10,965 nucleotides of DNA, taken from contig DATFDL010000330.1 in NCBI GenBank assembly GCA_035252155.1, forward strand, positions 1 to 10,965, in the 5' to 3' direction. Origin of the DNA: JAICLL01 sp035252155. Its GTDB lineage: Bacteria > Planctomycetota > Planctomycetia > Pirellulales > JAICIG01. Below the pieces are notes generated by a model, which had not been told where the DNA came from, searched no databases, and was given only the letters and a program-made list of their open reading frames with translations. Below, piece after piece: positions 1 through 7,024 of this stretch (within the stretch, counting starts at the first letter, position 1; every line of letters starts with the position of its first letter). The translations under genes and the position numbers were made by a program.

Positions 1-88
1 CGGGCTTTTCCTCGCTGGCGCTTCGGGTTAGTGTGTTTTCGGGCCGGGTTCGCTACGATGTCGGAACCGACGAACGACGGAGACCTGA
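1..88 (+). promoter_or_regulatory. 5' leader of the OPT transporter gene
   Basis: This stretch has no supported gene. A GGAG Shine-Dalgarno-like motif at 79-82 lies 6 nt before the GTG codon at 89 and supports that start. A short perfect inverted repeat, GTCGG-AA-CCGAC, occupies 60-71, just upstream of the ribosome binding site, and could be a small operator or leader hairpin. The first ~35 bases resemble a GC-rich spacer motif I associate with planctomycete intergenic DNA, but that is memory, not a search. I could not place a convincing -35/-10 pair. Confidence 0.35.
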
Positions 89-2044
89 GTGCCGATTCAC
101 GAACTGACCGACGAACAGACTCGCACCTGGTCCCTGGCGCAAAAGGACCGCTGGTGGCTTGAAAATGTCTTCCGGGGCAATATGCCGCAGCTCACGCTGC
201 GCTCGGCCGTCACCGGCATGGTGCTGGGCGGCGTGCTGTCGCTCACCAATATCTATGTGGGCGCCAAGAGCGGCTGGACGCTGGGCGTCGGCATCACCTC
301 GGTCATTCTGGCCTTCGCCCTGTTCAAAACGCTCGCTCGGCTGGGGCTGGCCCGCGAGTTCACGATTCTCGAAAACAACGCGATGCAGTCGGTCGCCACG
401 GCGGGCGGCTACATGACCTCGCCGCTTATCTCCAGCCTGGCCGCCTATATGATGGTCACCGAACGAGTAATTCCCATGTGGCAGCTCATGTCATGGGTCA
501 TCGTGCTGGCCGTACTCGGCGTGCTGTTTGCCTTTCCCTTCAAGCGCCGCTTCATCAACGATGAGCAGCAGCCTTTTCCCGAAGGCCGGGCGGCGGGCAT
601 TGTCATGGACTCGTTGCACCACGGCGACGCCGCCACCGGCCTGCTCAAGGCCAAGCTCTTGGTCTCGTTCGCCGCCCTGGCCGCGATCGTCAAGCTCCTA
701 CAGAACGAAACGATCACCGCGTATCTGAAAATCAAAGACTTTCGCTTGCACCTGCCGGAGTTTTTAGACGATTGGATTTATGAGCACACCGGCAAGCCGG
801 CGATTTTGGGCACGCCCGTCACGAACTTGACGCTGCGGCCCGAGCTCGATCTGCCGATGGTTGGCGCCGGCGGCCTCATGGGCATTCGCACCGGCGTCTC
901 CATCCTATTGGGAGCGATCGTCAACTATGCGGTGTTGGCGCCGATCATGATCGCCCGCGGCGAAATCACCCCCAGCGCGAAAGGCACGATCGGCTTTCGC
1001 GAGATCACTTTCTGGTCGCTGTGGTGTGGCGTGGCCATGATGACCGCCGCATCGCTCTTGGCGTTTTTTGGCAAACCGCAGATTTTGTGGCAGGCATTGG
1101 TGAAACTGGCCGGCTTTGTTCGGCCGCGCGACGCTGGCCGCGAGGCCGATGTGCTGGGTCATATCGAGCTGCCGCTGGGCGTCTCACTGGTGGGCGTGCC
1201 GCTCATCGGTGTGCTGGTGGCCATCATGGGGCGGCAATTCTTTGGTATCGACTATTGGCTTTCCGTGGTTGCGTTGGGCCTGGTGTTTTTCTTTTGTTTG
1301 ATCGCCATCAATTCGACCGGGCTGACCTCCATCACGCCCATCGGGGCGATGGGCAAGCTGACGCAGTTGACCTTCGGCGTGCTGGCGCCGGGAAACAAAG
1401 AAGTGAACCTGATGACGGCGGGCATCACCGGCGAGGTGGCCAGTCACGCCGCCAATCTGCTGCAAGACATCAAGCCCGGCTACATGCTGGGCGCCAAGCC
1501 GCGGCAACAGGCGGTCGGTCATCTGCTCGGCATTCTGGCCGGTGCCTTGCTCTCCATCCCGGTGTTCTATCTGGTGTTCTTAAAAGTTCCGCCCGAACAA
1601 TTGCTGGCGAAGGAACTTTCGATGCCGTACGAGCTGGATGCCAAAAGATATCCCATGCCCTCGGCGACGGTGTGGAAGGCGGTGGCCGACGTGCTGGCCG
1701 AGGGCATTCACAAGATCAAGCCCACCGCCCAATTTGCGGCCCTGGCGGGCATCCTCATCGGAATCGTTTTGGAGCTCGCGCGGATGGCCACGCGGGGCCG
1801 TTTTCCGCTTTCGCCCGTGGCGCTGGGTTTGGGATTCTTGATTCCCTTTCCCACCTGCTTGTCGATTTTCACTGGTTCGCTTTTGTTTTGGTTGGCCGAA
1901 AAATTGTTTTACGACCGTGAGTCGCCGATCAACCGGGTGGTGGTTCAAAACCAGGAGCCGATCTGCGCCGGCCTGATCGCTGGCGGTTCGCTCATGGGCA
2001 TCGCCGTCGCGGTGGCTGAGCTGTTTTTGCCGACGGCAGGGTGA
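89..2044 (+). CDS. OPT family oligopeptide/metal-chelate transporter
   Basis: This is a 651-residue polytopic inner-membrane protein of the OPT (oligopeptide transporter) superfamily, a length normal for bacterial members. These proteins are proton-coupled importers of oligopeptides or, in the YSL branch, metal chelates; the substrate cannot be read from the sequence. Family hallmarks are the N-terminal NIYVGAKSGW segment (residues 54-63) in the first membrane segments, the loop with QPFPEGRAAG followed by GDAATGLLKAK, and the conserved block starting NLMTAGITGE near residue 440 and running through QDIKPGYMLG. At least a dozen hydrophobic segments are present. The start is GTG at 89, preceded by GGAG; the next in-frame ATG (182) would remove a charged cytoplasmic N-terminus (residues 1-31) but no membrane segment. 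It appears to be a single-gene unit, because the next gene on the same strand is separated by a G-rich spacer and a hairpin. Confidence 0.93.
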   Translation: MPIHELTDEQTRTWSLAQKDRWWLENVFRGNMPQLTLRSAVTGMVLGGVLSLTNIYVGAKSGWTLGVGITSVILAFALFKTLARLGLAREFTILENNAMQSVATAGGYMTSPLISSLAAYMMVTERVIPMWQLMSWVIVLAVLGVLFAFPFKRRFINDEQQPFPEGRAAGIVMDSLHHGDAATGLLKAKLLVSFAALAAIVKLLQNETITAYLKIKDFRLHLPEFLDDWIYEHTGKPAILGTPVTNLTLRPELDLPMVGAGGLMGIRTGVSILLGAIVNYAVLAPIMIARGEITPSAKGTIGFREITFWSLWCGVAMMTAASLLAFFGKPQILWQALVKLAGFVRPRDAGREADVLGHIELPLGVSLVGVPLIGVLVAIMGRQFFGIDYWLSVVALGLVFFFCLIAINSTGLTSITPIGAMGKLTQLTFGVLAPGNKEVNLMTAGITGEVASHAANLLQDIKPGYMLGAKPRQQAVGHLLGILAGALLSIPVFYLVFLKVPPEQLLAKELSMPYELDAKRYPMPSATVWKAVADVLAEGIHKIKPTAQFAALAGILIGIVLELARMATRGRFPLSPVALGLGFLIPFPTCLSIFTGSLLFWLAEKLFYDRESPINRVVVQNQEPICAGLIAGGSLMGIAVAVAELFLPTAG

Positions 2045-2049
2045 ACGGA

Positions 2050-2080
2050 GGGGTCGGGATTCGGGGGTCGGGGGTCAGGG
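2050..2080 (+). other. G-quadruplex-type G-run cluster between OPT and molybdoenzyme genes
   Basis: Five runs of three or more G occur on the + strand: 2050-2053, 2056-2058, 2063-2067, 2070-2074 and 2078-2080. The loops between them are only 2-4 nt (TC, ATTC, TC, TCA). This meets the usual sequence pattern for an intramolecular G-quadruplex in DNA or RNA. The motif also looks like a degenerate tandem repeat of a GGGGGTC-like unit. It starts 5 nt after the OPT stop codon, so it would sit in the 3' UTR of that transcript. Function is inferred only. Confidence 0.55.
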
Positions 2081-2096
2081 ACACTCGGCGTCGGGA

Positions 2097-2116
2097 ACCA
2101 GCCGGGGGCGGCTGGT
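2097..2116 (+). terminator. Hairpin downstream of the OPT gene (possible terminator)
   Basis: ACCAGCC (2097-2103) pairs perfectly with GGCTGGT (2110-2116) around a 6-nt GGGGGC loop. No U-tract follows, so as an intrinsic terminator it is weak; with the G-rich stretch just before it, it may pause or stabilise the transcript end. An alternative ATG for the next gene (2121) comes 4 nt after this hairpin, which would bury that start and argues for the ATG at 2172. Confidence 0.4.
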
Positions 2117-2171
2117 CCACATGCGGAAGTTAAATGACTATCGGGGTGTTATCTCGGCAGCGTTGCCCAAT

Positions 2172-3446
2172 ATGAACCATTCTTCAACCAGCGCCTCCGA
2201 CCAAACCACGTGGACGCGTCGCGGTCTGCTTCGCTTGGCCGCTGCTGGCTCCGCGGCATTTGCGTGCCAGCCCACGGAGGCCAACGCCGGGGATAATCGG
2301 TCGATCCTCGACGCGCCCGAACTGCGCGATGCCATCAATCAGCTTGACCCTTACTTCACGCCGCAAGAGAAGTTTCAAGATGTCTCGCGCGGCAATCCGC
2401 TGCCGCACTCGCTGTCCGATGATAAGAAGCAAGATGCCGGGCTGACGCGCGACACGTGGCGATTGGAGGTCGTCTCCGATCCGGAACATCCCGTCAAGCT
2501 GCGGCGGCCGTTGACGGCGACTGATGGCACGGCCATCGACTTTGAGCGGTTGATGCAGTTGGCCGAAAAACACGCGGTGCGGTTCGCCAAGGTGATGACG
2601 TGCCTGAATATCGGCTGCCCGCTGGGCATGGGCCTGTGGGAAGGCGTGCCGCTGCGCGAGGTGCTCTGGCTCACGCAGCCGCGTGAAGACCTGCGCCGCG
2701 TGTTCTACTACGGCTATCACAACGACGACCCGAAGCAGATGTTTCGCAGCTCGTTGCCGGTCGGCCGCGTGCTGGAAGATCCCTACGACCTGCCGCCGGT
2801 GATTTTGTGTTACAAGCTCAACGGCCAATGGCTCGACAGCCGCCGCGGCGGCCCAGTGCGGATGGTCGTGCCCGAGGGGTATGGCTTCAAGTCGATCAAG
2901 TGGCTCTCACACGTGGTGCTCTCAAACCTCTATCATGCCAACGACACCTATGCCGAAGGCAACAACGACGTCGACAGCCCGTTAAAAACCTTCGCCGCGA
3001 CGATCTCGGCGCCCGGCAAGGTGAATGCCCGGCAGCCAATTCCGGTGACCGGCTATGCCCAGGTCGGCATCTCCGGCCTCTCGAAGGTGCAGGTCTCGAT
3101 CACTCCCAAAGACCACGCCTGGCCGGCCGACGACAAGTATTTTGCCACGGCCGACTGGACCGACGCGCAGATCTTACCTCCGCCCGAGCAATGGGGCAGC
3201 GACCTGCCCGACGGCAAAATCGCTGCCGGCACGCTGGGCTTCGACCCAGCTACGGGGCGGCCGAACACCTGGCCCATGCGGTTATGCAAAGTCTATTGGG
3301 CCTCGCTCCTCGCCGGTCAGCCCGCCGGCCGCTACGAACTGCGCAGCCGCACGATCGACGAAAAAGGCATCGCCCAGCCCCTGCCGCGGCCCTTTCGCAA
3401 GTCGGGCCACAGCGCGATCGAGACGGTGGATGTGGTCGTCGGGTAA
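2172..3446 (+). CDS. Tat-exported sulfite-oxidase-family molybdopterin oxidoreductase
   Basis: The 424-residue protein starts with a twin-arginine signal: TRRGLLRL at residues 15-22, a hydrophobic Ala-rich stretch, and a likely cleavage after ANA near residue 39. Export folded with its cofactor to the periplasm is expected. The central part (about 90-270) is the oxidoreductase molybdopterin-binding domain: a TCLNIG segment whose Cys144 is the expected Mo ligand, then GLWEGVPLREVL, then PVGRVL and GGPVRMVVPEGYGFKSIKWL. The C-terminal part (about 272-424) resembles the Mo-co dimerisation domain, with GRYELRSRTIDEKG near the end. Related enzymes oxidise sulfite or reduce other oxo-compounds; the substrate is not predictable and no cytochrome or heme subunit is adjacent. 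An in-frame ATG at 2121 would add 17 residues ahead of the Tat n-region; neither start has a strong ribosome binding site, and I prefer 2172 because it gives a normal Tat n-region. Confidence 0.88.
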   Translation: MNHSSTSASDQTTWTRRGLLRLAAAGSAAFACQPTEANAGDNRSILDAPELRDAINQLDPYFTPQEKFQDVSRGNPLPHSLSDDKKQDAGLTRDTWRLEVVSDPEHPVKLRRPLTATDGTAIDFERLMQLAEKHAVRFAKVMTCLNIGCPLGMGLWEGVPLREVLWLTQPREDLRRVFYYGYHNDDPKQMFRSSLPVGRVLEDPYDLPPVILCYKLNGQWLDSRRGGPVRMVVPEGYGFKSIKWLSHVVLSNLYHANDTYAEGNNDVDSPLKTFAATISAPGKVNARQPIPVTGYAQVGISGLSKVQVSITPKDHAWPADDKYFATADWTDAQILPPPEQWGSDLPDGKIAAGTLGFDPATGRPNTWPMRLCKVYWASLLAGQPAGRYELRSRTIDEKGIAQPLPRPFRKSGHSAIETVDVVVG

Positions 3447-3469
3447 CGGTGAGCCGCCTAGCCGCCGTT
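3445..3469. terminator. Hairpin spanning both convergent stop codons
   Basis: AACGG (3445-3449) pairs with CCGTT (3465-3469). The stem extends inward through a G·U pair, a bulged A at 3452, and further G-C pairs to a CGCCTA loop. It contains the last bases of the molybdoenzyme stop (3444-3446) and the whole GAP1-like stop (3458-3460). Because it is symmetric it could end or protect both converging transcripts. Neither side has a U-tract, so the terminator call is tentative. Confidence 0.4.
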
Positions 3470-4861
3470 GAATAACAGACAGATCACGTCCATCGTCGAA
3501 ACGGCCAGGGCGGGATTGTGAATCTGGTCGCCGTCGACGCACTCCTGCCAGACACGTAAGGCGTGTCGCAAGTATTGTTCGCGCGATTCATCGATCAGCT
3601 CTTCGCCCACTTGCGCCAGCGCCGTGGGCCAGAGCGACTTGAGCTCGTCAAAGGCTCCAGGCTTACCGGCAATCGACTCGAAAACCAAATCGTCTAACAG
3701 TTCCAGGGTTTCCAGCGCCTTTGGGCAGTGCGCGCCGAGCGTCTGCGAAGGATCGACGGGCAAATCGGCGGTGGGCGCGGCCGCTTTCGGCTGGCTGGTG
3801 CGCTGAAAGCGCGAATGGGCCGCATCGGCACGATGTTGGTCGTCGGCCGCTGGCGCAGTGGCAACCGCGGTAGGTGGCTCGGCCATCGACTTCTGTAGGG
3901 AACGGACTCCGTGCCGTTCCGCGGGGGGCGAGCCGAGGTTACCCTGCCCTTGATCCACCAAAGCAGGCGATTCGCTCGCCATTTGTTCGAGCAGTTGCTG
4001 ACCCAATACTTGCAGATACTCGAGCGTGAGAGCCGGTCGGGGGGTGGCAAGCTGTTGCGCCAAGAAAGTAAGCTTGCCGGCCGCGATGCTGCTGGCGACA
4101 AACCCGCCCCAGCCCGTCGTGGCGCTGAATTGTTGAGGAGGCTTGCCGCCCAACTCCACAACCGTTCGCTCGCCGAGCCGCGCCAGGCGGCGAATCTCGA
4201 CCGGATCGTTGCTCAAGCAAAGCACGCGGAACGGCCGGCGCGGCGAGTATTTTAAGCCGGTTGAAAACGAAAAGTGCGGCCGGCATTCGACCGGCAGGCA
4301 ATTGAACAAGCCCGCCACCAGCCGCAACGGTTGGCTGCCGCCGACCAAGGCCAGCGCCGGCGAGGCGATCGCCGCTTCGAGCACGGCCGCCAGCCAGGTG
4401 ACACCCGGTTCGCCACGAAGCTGCCCGAGCAAGGCTTGATCAACCGCTGCCGCCCGTCCGGCCAGGCGAAAGGCTTCGAGCGTTTCGGGAATTTTTTCAT
4501 GGACCCGCACCGAGCCTTGGGCAAAGGCCGCGTTCAGCAGCGCGAAGGGATTGTTGGCGAACCGCGCCAGGCCCTCGGCATCGACCACTAGGCACTGCGT
4601 ATAGACTTTCGGTCCGCCGCGGGCGCTGTACTCCTGCCCGCCGGGCGTGGTCTTCGAGACGCAATAGCCGCCGCCGGGCAGATGAAAAAAATTGACGCTC
4701 ACGGCGTCCTCGCCCGATTCGAGCAGCGAGTCGTGCGACGGCCCCCAGGCCGAAAGCTCGCGCAGGTCGGCCTCGTCGATGCCCGCACTGTGAGCCACGA
4801 GTTGATATCCCTCGCGCCGGCTCGTCTCGGCCGAGGTGAAAATCGCTTGTTCGACTAGCAT
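3458..4861 (-). CDS. GAP1-like GTPase-associated protein
   Basis: This 467-residue soluble protein matches the GTPase-associated protein 1 pattern as I know it. The N-terminal domain (about 1-150) opens with EQAIFTSAETSRREGYQLVA and continues through NFFHLPGGGYCVSKT and YTQCLVVD. A middle helical domain (about 153-270) includes a CLPVECRPHFSFSTGL block. A low-complexity linker spans about 300-375, and a helical C-terminal domain (about 376-467) has QYLRHALRVWQECV. No catalytic motif is visible; family members are thought to act as partners or regulators of an adjacent GTPase. The chosen ATG at 4861 shares one base with the GTPase stop (TAATG). The ORF can be extended upstream by nine codons, but the family pattern begins at MLVEQ and the extension lies in the GTPase gene. 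No Shine-Dalgarno precedes it, so translation is probably coupled to the GTPase. The linker contains a repeat-like palindrome at 3899-3920. Confidence 0.82.
   Translation of the reverse strand: MLVEQAIFTSAETSRREGYQLVAHSAGIDEADLRELSAWGPSHDSLLESGEDAVSVNFFHLPGGGYCVSKTTPGGQEYSARGGPKVYTQCLVVDAEGLARFANNPFALLNAAFAQGSVRVHEKIPETLEAFRLAGRAAAVDQALLGQLRGEPGVTWLAAVLEAAIASPALALVGGSQPLRLVAGLFNCLPVECRPHFSFSTGLKYSPRRPFRVLCLSNDPVEIRRLARLGERTVVELGGKPPQQFSATTGWGGFVASSIAAGKLTFLAQQLATPRPALTLEYLQVLGQQLLEQMASESPALVDQGQGNLGSPPAERHGVRSLQKSMAEPPTAVATAPAADDQHRADAAHSRFQRTSQPKAAAPTADLPVDPSQTLGAHCPKALETLELLDDLVFESIAGKPGAFDELKSLWPTALAQVGEELIDESREQYLRHALRVWQECVDGDQIHNPALAVSTMDVICLLFNGG
3899..3920. repeat. REP-like inverted repeat inside the GAP1-like linker
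   Basis: GGAACGG (3899-3905) and CCGTTCC (3914-3920) form a 7-bp perfect inverted repeat with an 8-nt spacer. It lies in the coding sequence for the low-complexity linker (about residues 314-321). The same core (GAACGGA...TCCGTTC) recurs as a palindrome at 8535-8554 in the noncoding region upstream of the operon. I infer a small mobile or REP-like planctomycete repeat that inserted in frame into a tolerant linker. Other copies cannot be tested from this window. Confidence 0.5.
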
Positions 4862-5772
4862 TAACTTTTGACTTGTTGGACGAGCCACTCGAACGGTTCG
4901 ACAATGCCGCGGGGCTCGACGCGCAGCGGCACTCGGACCAGCCCGGCGCGGGTTTGACGGTAGGCGCAGCCGCCAGCCACGCCCGAGGCAAAGAACTGAT
5001 AGTTGCGGAATCGCTCACGGCATTGCCGCCAAAAACCGGGGGCGCGGACCTCCGCAAAGCGGGCCGGATCGACGAAGCACTCTTCGCACTCGTCGGCCTT
5101 GGTCAAGACAAACCCGATCGGCCTTCTGGCCCAACCGTGCTTCGGCCGCTCGTCGATCTCGGCCAGGTAGCTGAGCAGCTTCATCGTGAAATAATCCTGG
5201 TCGAGCGAGCCGGCTTGCAGCTTCACGGCGTCGATGAGGATCAGCACGCCGGCGCACTTGGAGAGCAGCGGATGAATGACGTCGTAGGTGTGCGGATGAT
5301 CGACCTCTTCCAGCAGGGCTTCGCCGGCCAGGTCGGGCATGACCAGATCGAGCGGAATCTTGAGCGACGGCGAGCGAATTTGGCAGTGCACCCAGTTCCA
5401 GCGGTCGGGCTCGCTGGGCGTCTTGCTGGGAAACTCGCCCCGCGCCAAGGCCGAGGCGGTCGACTGCTGCAGTGTGATCGAAAACGCTCCGCGGGCCAGC
5501 ATCTGCAAGCGGTCGGGCTGGCGCGAAAGCATGTCCATCAGCATGCCCAAATAGACCGTTTTGCCCACCCCACTGGCCCCGATGGTGGCCAACAGGCGTG
5601 GACGGATCTTCTGGCTCGCCGCCTGGTGCGTCAAGGCCATCGGCGCAAAGCACTGCCGGCAGAGCTCGGCGTCGTACGTGTTGTCATCGCCGCAGATGTA
5701 GCACGGCGCCTGCGCCGCGTAATTGGCGACTAGCCGTAGCGAGTCGAGTGGTTGCACGCCTTCTTTGATCAT
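4861..5772 (-). CDS. Zinc-ribbon TRAFAC-type GTPase (DO-GTPase2-like)
   Basis: The 303-residue protein begins with a short N-terminal segment and a zinc ribbon with Cys24/Cys27 and Cys38/Cys41 (CxxC-x10-CxxC). A P-loop GTPase domain follows. G1 is GASGVGKT (65-72), G3 is DLAG (147-150) followed by Glu151, and G4 is TKAD (224-227, the NKxD variant). A hydrophobic beta-strand, GVLILIDAVK (175-184), precedes the helical part. The layout fits the small GTPases found beside GAP1 proteins in planctomycetes and other multicellular or complex bacteria. It should bind and hydrolyse GTP and act as the switch of the operon; no membrane segment is present. The start ATG overlaps the upstream stop by 4 bp (ATGA) and has a strong AAGGAG site (minus strand, 5785-5780) 7 nt before it. 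Its stop overlaps the GAP1-like start by 1 bp. All key nucleotide-binding motifs are intact. Confidence 0.86.
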   Translation of the reverse strand: MIKEGVQPLDSLRLVANYAAQAPCYICGDDNTYDAELCRQCFAPMALTHQAASQKIRPRLLATIGASGVGKTVYLGMLMDMLSRQPDRLQMLARGAFSITLQQSTASALARGEFPSKTPSEPDRWNWVHCQIRSPSLKIPLDLVMPDLAGEALLEEVDHPHTYDVIHPLLSKCAGVLILIDAVKLQAGSLDQDYFTMKLLSYLAEIDERPKHGWARRPIGFVLTKADECEECFVDPARFAEVRAPGFWRQCRERFRNYQFFASGVAGGCAYRQTRAGLVRVPLRVEPRGIVEPFEWLVQQVKS

Positions 5773-7004
5773 ACCAAGGCTCCTTCAGGCTCGGTGACGG
5801 CGGCGGGCAATTGTGCCCCATCGACCCCAGCCGAGCACGGCTGTGCCGCAGGCGGGGGTTCCTCCGAAACGCCGGGGTGCGCGGCCACGTCGCACAACCC
5901 CAGCGCGCAGCGGAAGCCGATGTTGTGTCTGCGGGCGAGCGGGTTTTCGCCGCTTTCGAATTGGCAGGTGGCCTGATTCTCGAAATAGGTATCGAAGGCG
6001 CCGCCGCGAATGCTCTTCATGGGCATCGGCAGCGACAGTTCTTCGCCGTCGGCTGTGACGACCCCGAACGTGCCCGAAGTCCACTCCCAGACGTTGCCGA
6101 TCAATTGATACACGCCGCCGACGCTCACGCCCAAGGCGTACTCGGTGACGGCCACGGTGCGTCCCGGTCCCGAACCCCACAGGTTGCAACGTTGACGGTC
6201 CATCGTATCGCCCCAGGGAAATTTGCGCTGCCACTGCTGCTCTTCGGAGAGCGGCACGGGCCAACTGGCGGCCTTGACCCACTCGGCTTCGCTGGGCAGC
6301 CGCTTGCCGACCCACCGAGCGTAGGCGGCCGCTTCGTACCAACTGAGGCCGACCACCGGATGTTCGGCTTCGCCCCTGGCGAACTTGCCGTTCTTCCAAA
6401 ACCGCGGACCAGGGCAGCCCGAAGCATCGACGAAATCGAGCACCGCCGGCCAAATCTGCGGGTCCCAAAGCGGCATCTGCTGATAGCCGCCGGCCTTGAC
6501 AAACTGATGGTATTGCGCGTTCGTCACCGGGTAACGATCGAGAAACAACGGCTGGACAAAGCGTTGCTCTTCGGCCGTGTCGCGATCGTCAATCCGTTCG
6601 CTGTCGGGCCTTGCGAGCGTGACTTGTCCCTCGGGCACCAAGGCCATTCGATCTTCGAGCGTCTCGCGAGCCTGGGAAAACTGATCCACCGACAGATTAC
6701 CCACGACTTGCCGCCGCAACAGCAGCGCATAACGATCTTGCCGCAACATGCCGTCGACCAACGATTCGACGTCGCCCGCGTCGCCGTCCGCGGGGCAGTC
6801 ATCGTCGTCGATGTCGTCGGCCGCGGGCGAATCGTCCTCTCGGGGCGCGGGCGGGCGTCCGCGGCAACCCAGCGCCAGCCAAGCCAATGCCCCGCAGACC
6901 CAGGCCACGATGCCCCACCAGCGCATCCACCAGCTTGAGGCGAGGGCAGCTCCGGCAATGCCCGCCATCCAATACACCCAGCGGCGTCGATCGTGTGCGG
7001 TCAT
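5769..7004 (-). CDS. Two-TM protein with a degenerate FGE-sulfatase (SUMF1) domain
   Basis: The 411-residue protein starts with two hydrophobic segments (about 9-27 and 30-47) forming a membrane hairpin, then an Asp-rich linker (about 56-78), then an FGE/SUMF1-fold domain (about 118-370). Fold signatures are DRYPVTNAQYHQF (156-168), HPVVGLSWYEAAAYARWVGKRLPSEAEW (split around 215-242), FPWGD (262-266), LIGNVWEWTSG (301-311) and SIRGGAF (331-337). Active FGEs carry a copper-binding Cys pair right after the RGG motif; here that stretch reads FDTYFENQ, so formylglycine formation is unlikely. The fold is the C-type-lectin-like fold used elsewhere for ligand binding, so a sensor or scaffold role is inferred. 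The start is the ATG at 7004, with GAGGG 4 nt upstream. The reading frame stays open to 7235, but that extension is antisense-frame shadow of the coiled-coil gene. It ends in ATGA overlap with the GTPase gene. Confidence 0.85.
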   Translation of the reverse strand: MTAHDRRRWVYWMAGIAGAALASSWWMRWWGIVAWVCGALAWLALGCRGRPPAPREDDSPAADDIDDDDCPADGDAGDVESLVDGMLRQDRYALLLRRQVVGNLSVDQFSQARETLEDRMALVPEGQVTLARPDSERIDDRDTAEEQRFVQPLFLDRYPVTNAQYHQFVKAGGYQQMPLWDPQIWPAVLDFVDASGCPGPRFWKNGKFARGEAEHPVVGLSWYEAAAYARWVGKRLPSEAEWVKAASWPVPLSEEQQWQRKFPWGDTMDRQRCNLWGSGPGRTVAVTEYALGVSVGGVYQLIGNVWEWTSGTFGVVTADGEELSLPMPMKSIRGGAFDTYFENQATCQFESGENPLARRHNIGFRCALGLCDVAAHPGVSEEPPPAAQPCSAGVDGAQLPAAVTEPEGALV

Positions 7005-7024
7005 GGTACCCTCGCCGAGGTGGC

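Noticed and set aside
1021..1920. 299-residue plus-strand ORF within the OPT gene
   Set aside because: It is an out-of-frame shadow with Arg/Gly/His-rich composition; the OPT frame has conserved family blocks through the same bases.
2172..3446. Lipoprotein signal for the molybdoenzyme
   Set aside because: A Cys (residue 32) follows AAFA, but this is a poor lipobox, and a twin-arginine motif with an ANA cleavage site explains the N-terminus better.
5769..7004. Active formylglycine-generating enzyme
   Set aside because: The copper-binding Cys pair expected after the RGG motif is absent, and no sulfatase is encoded nearby.
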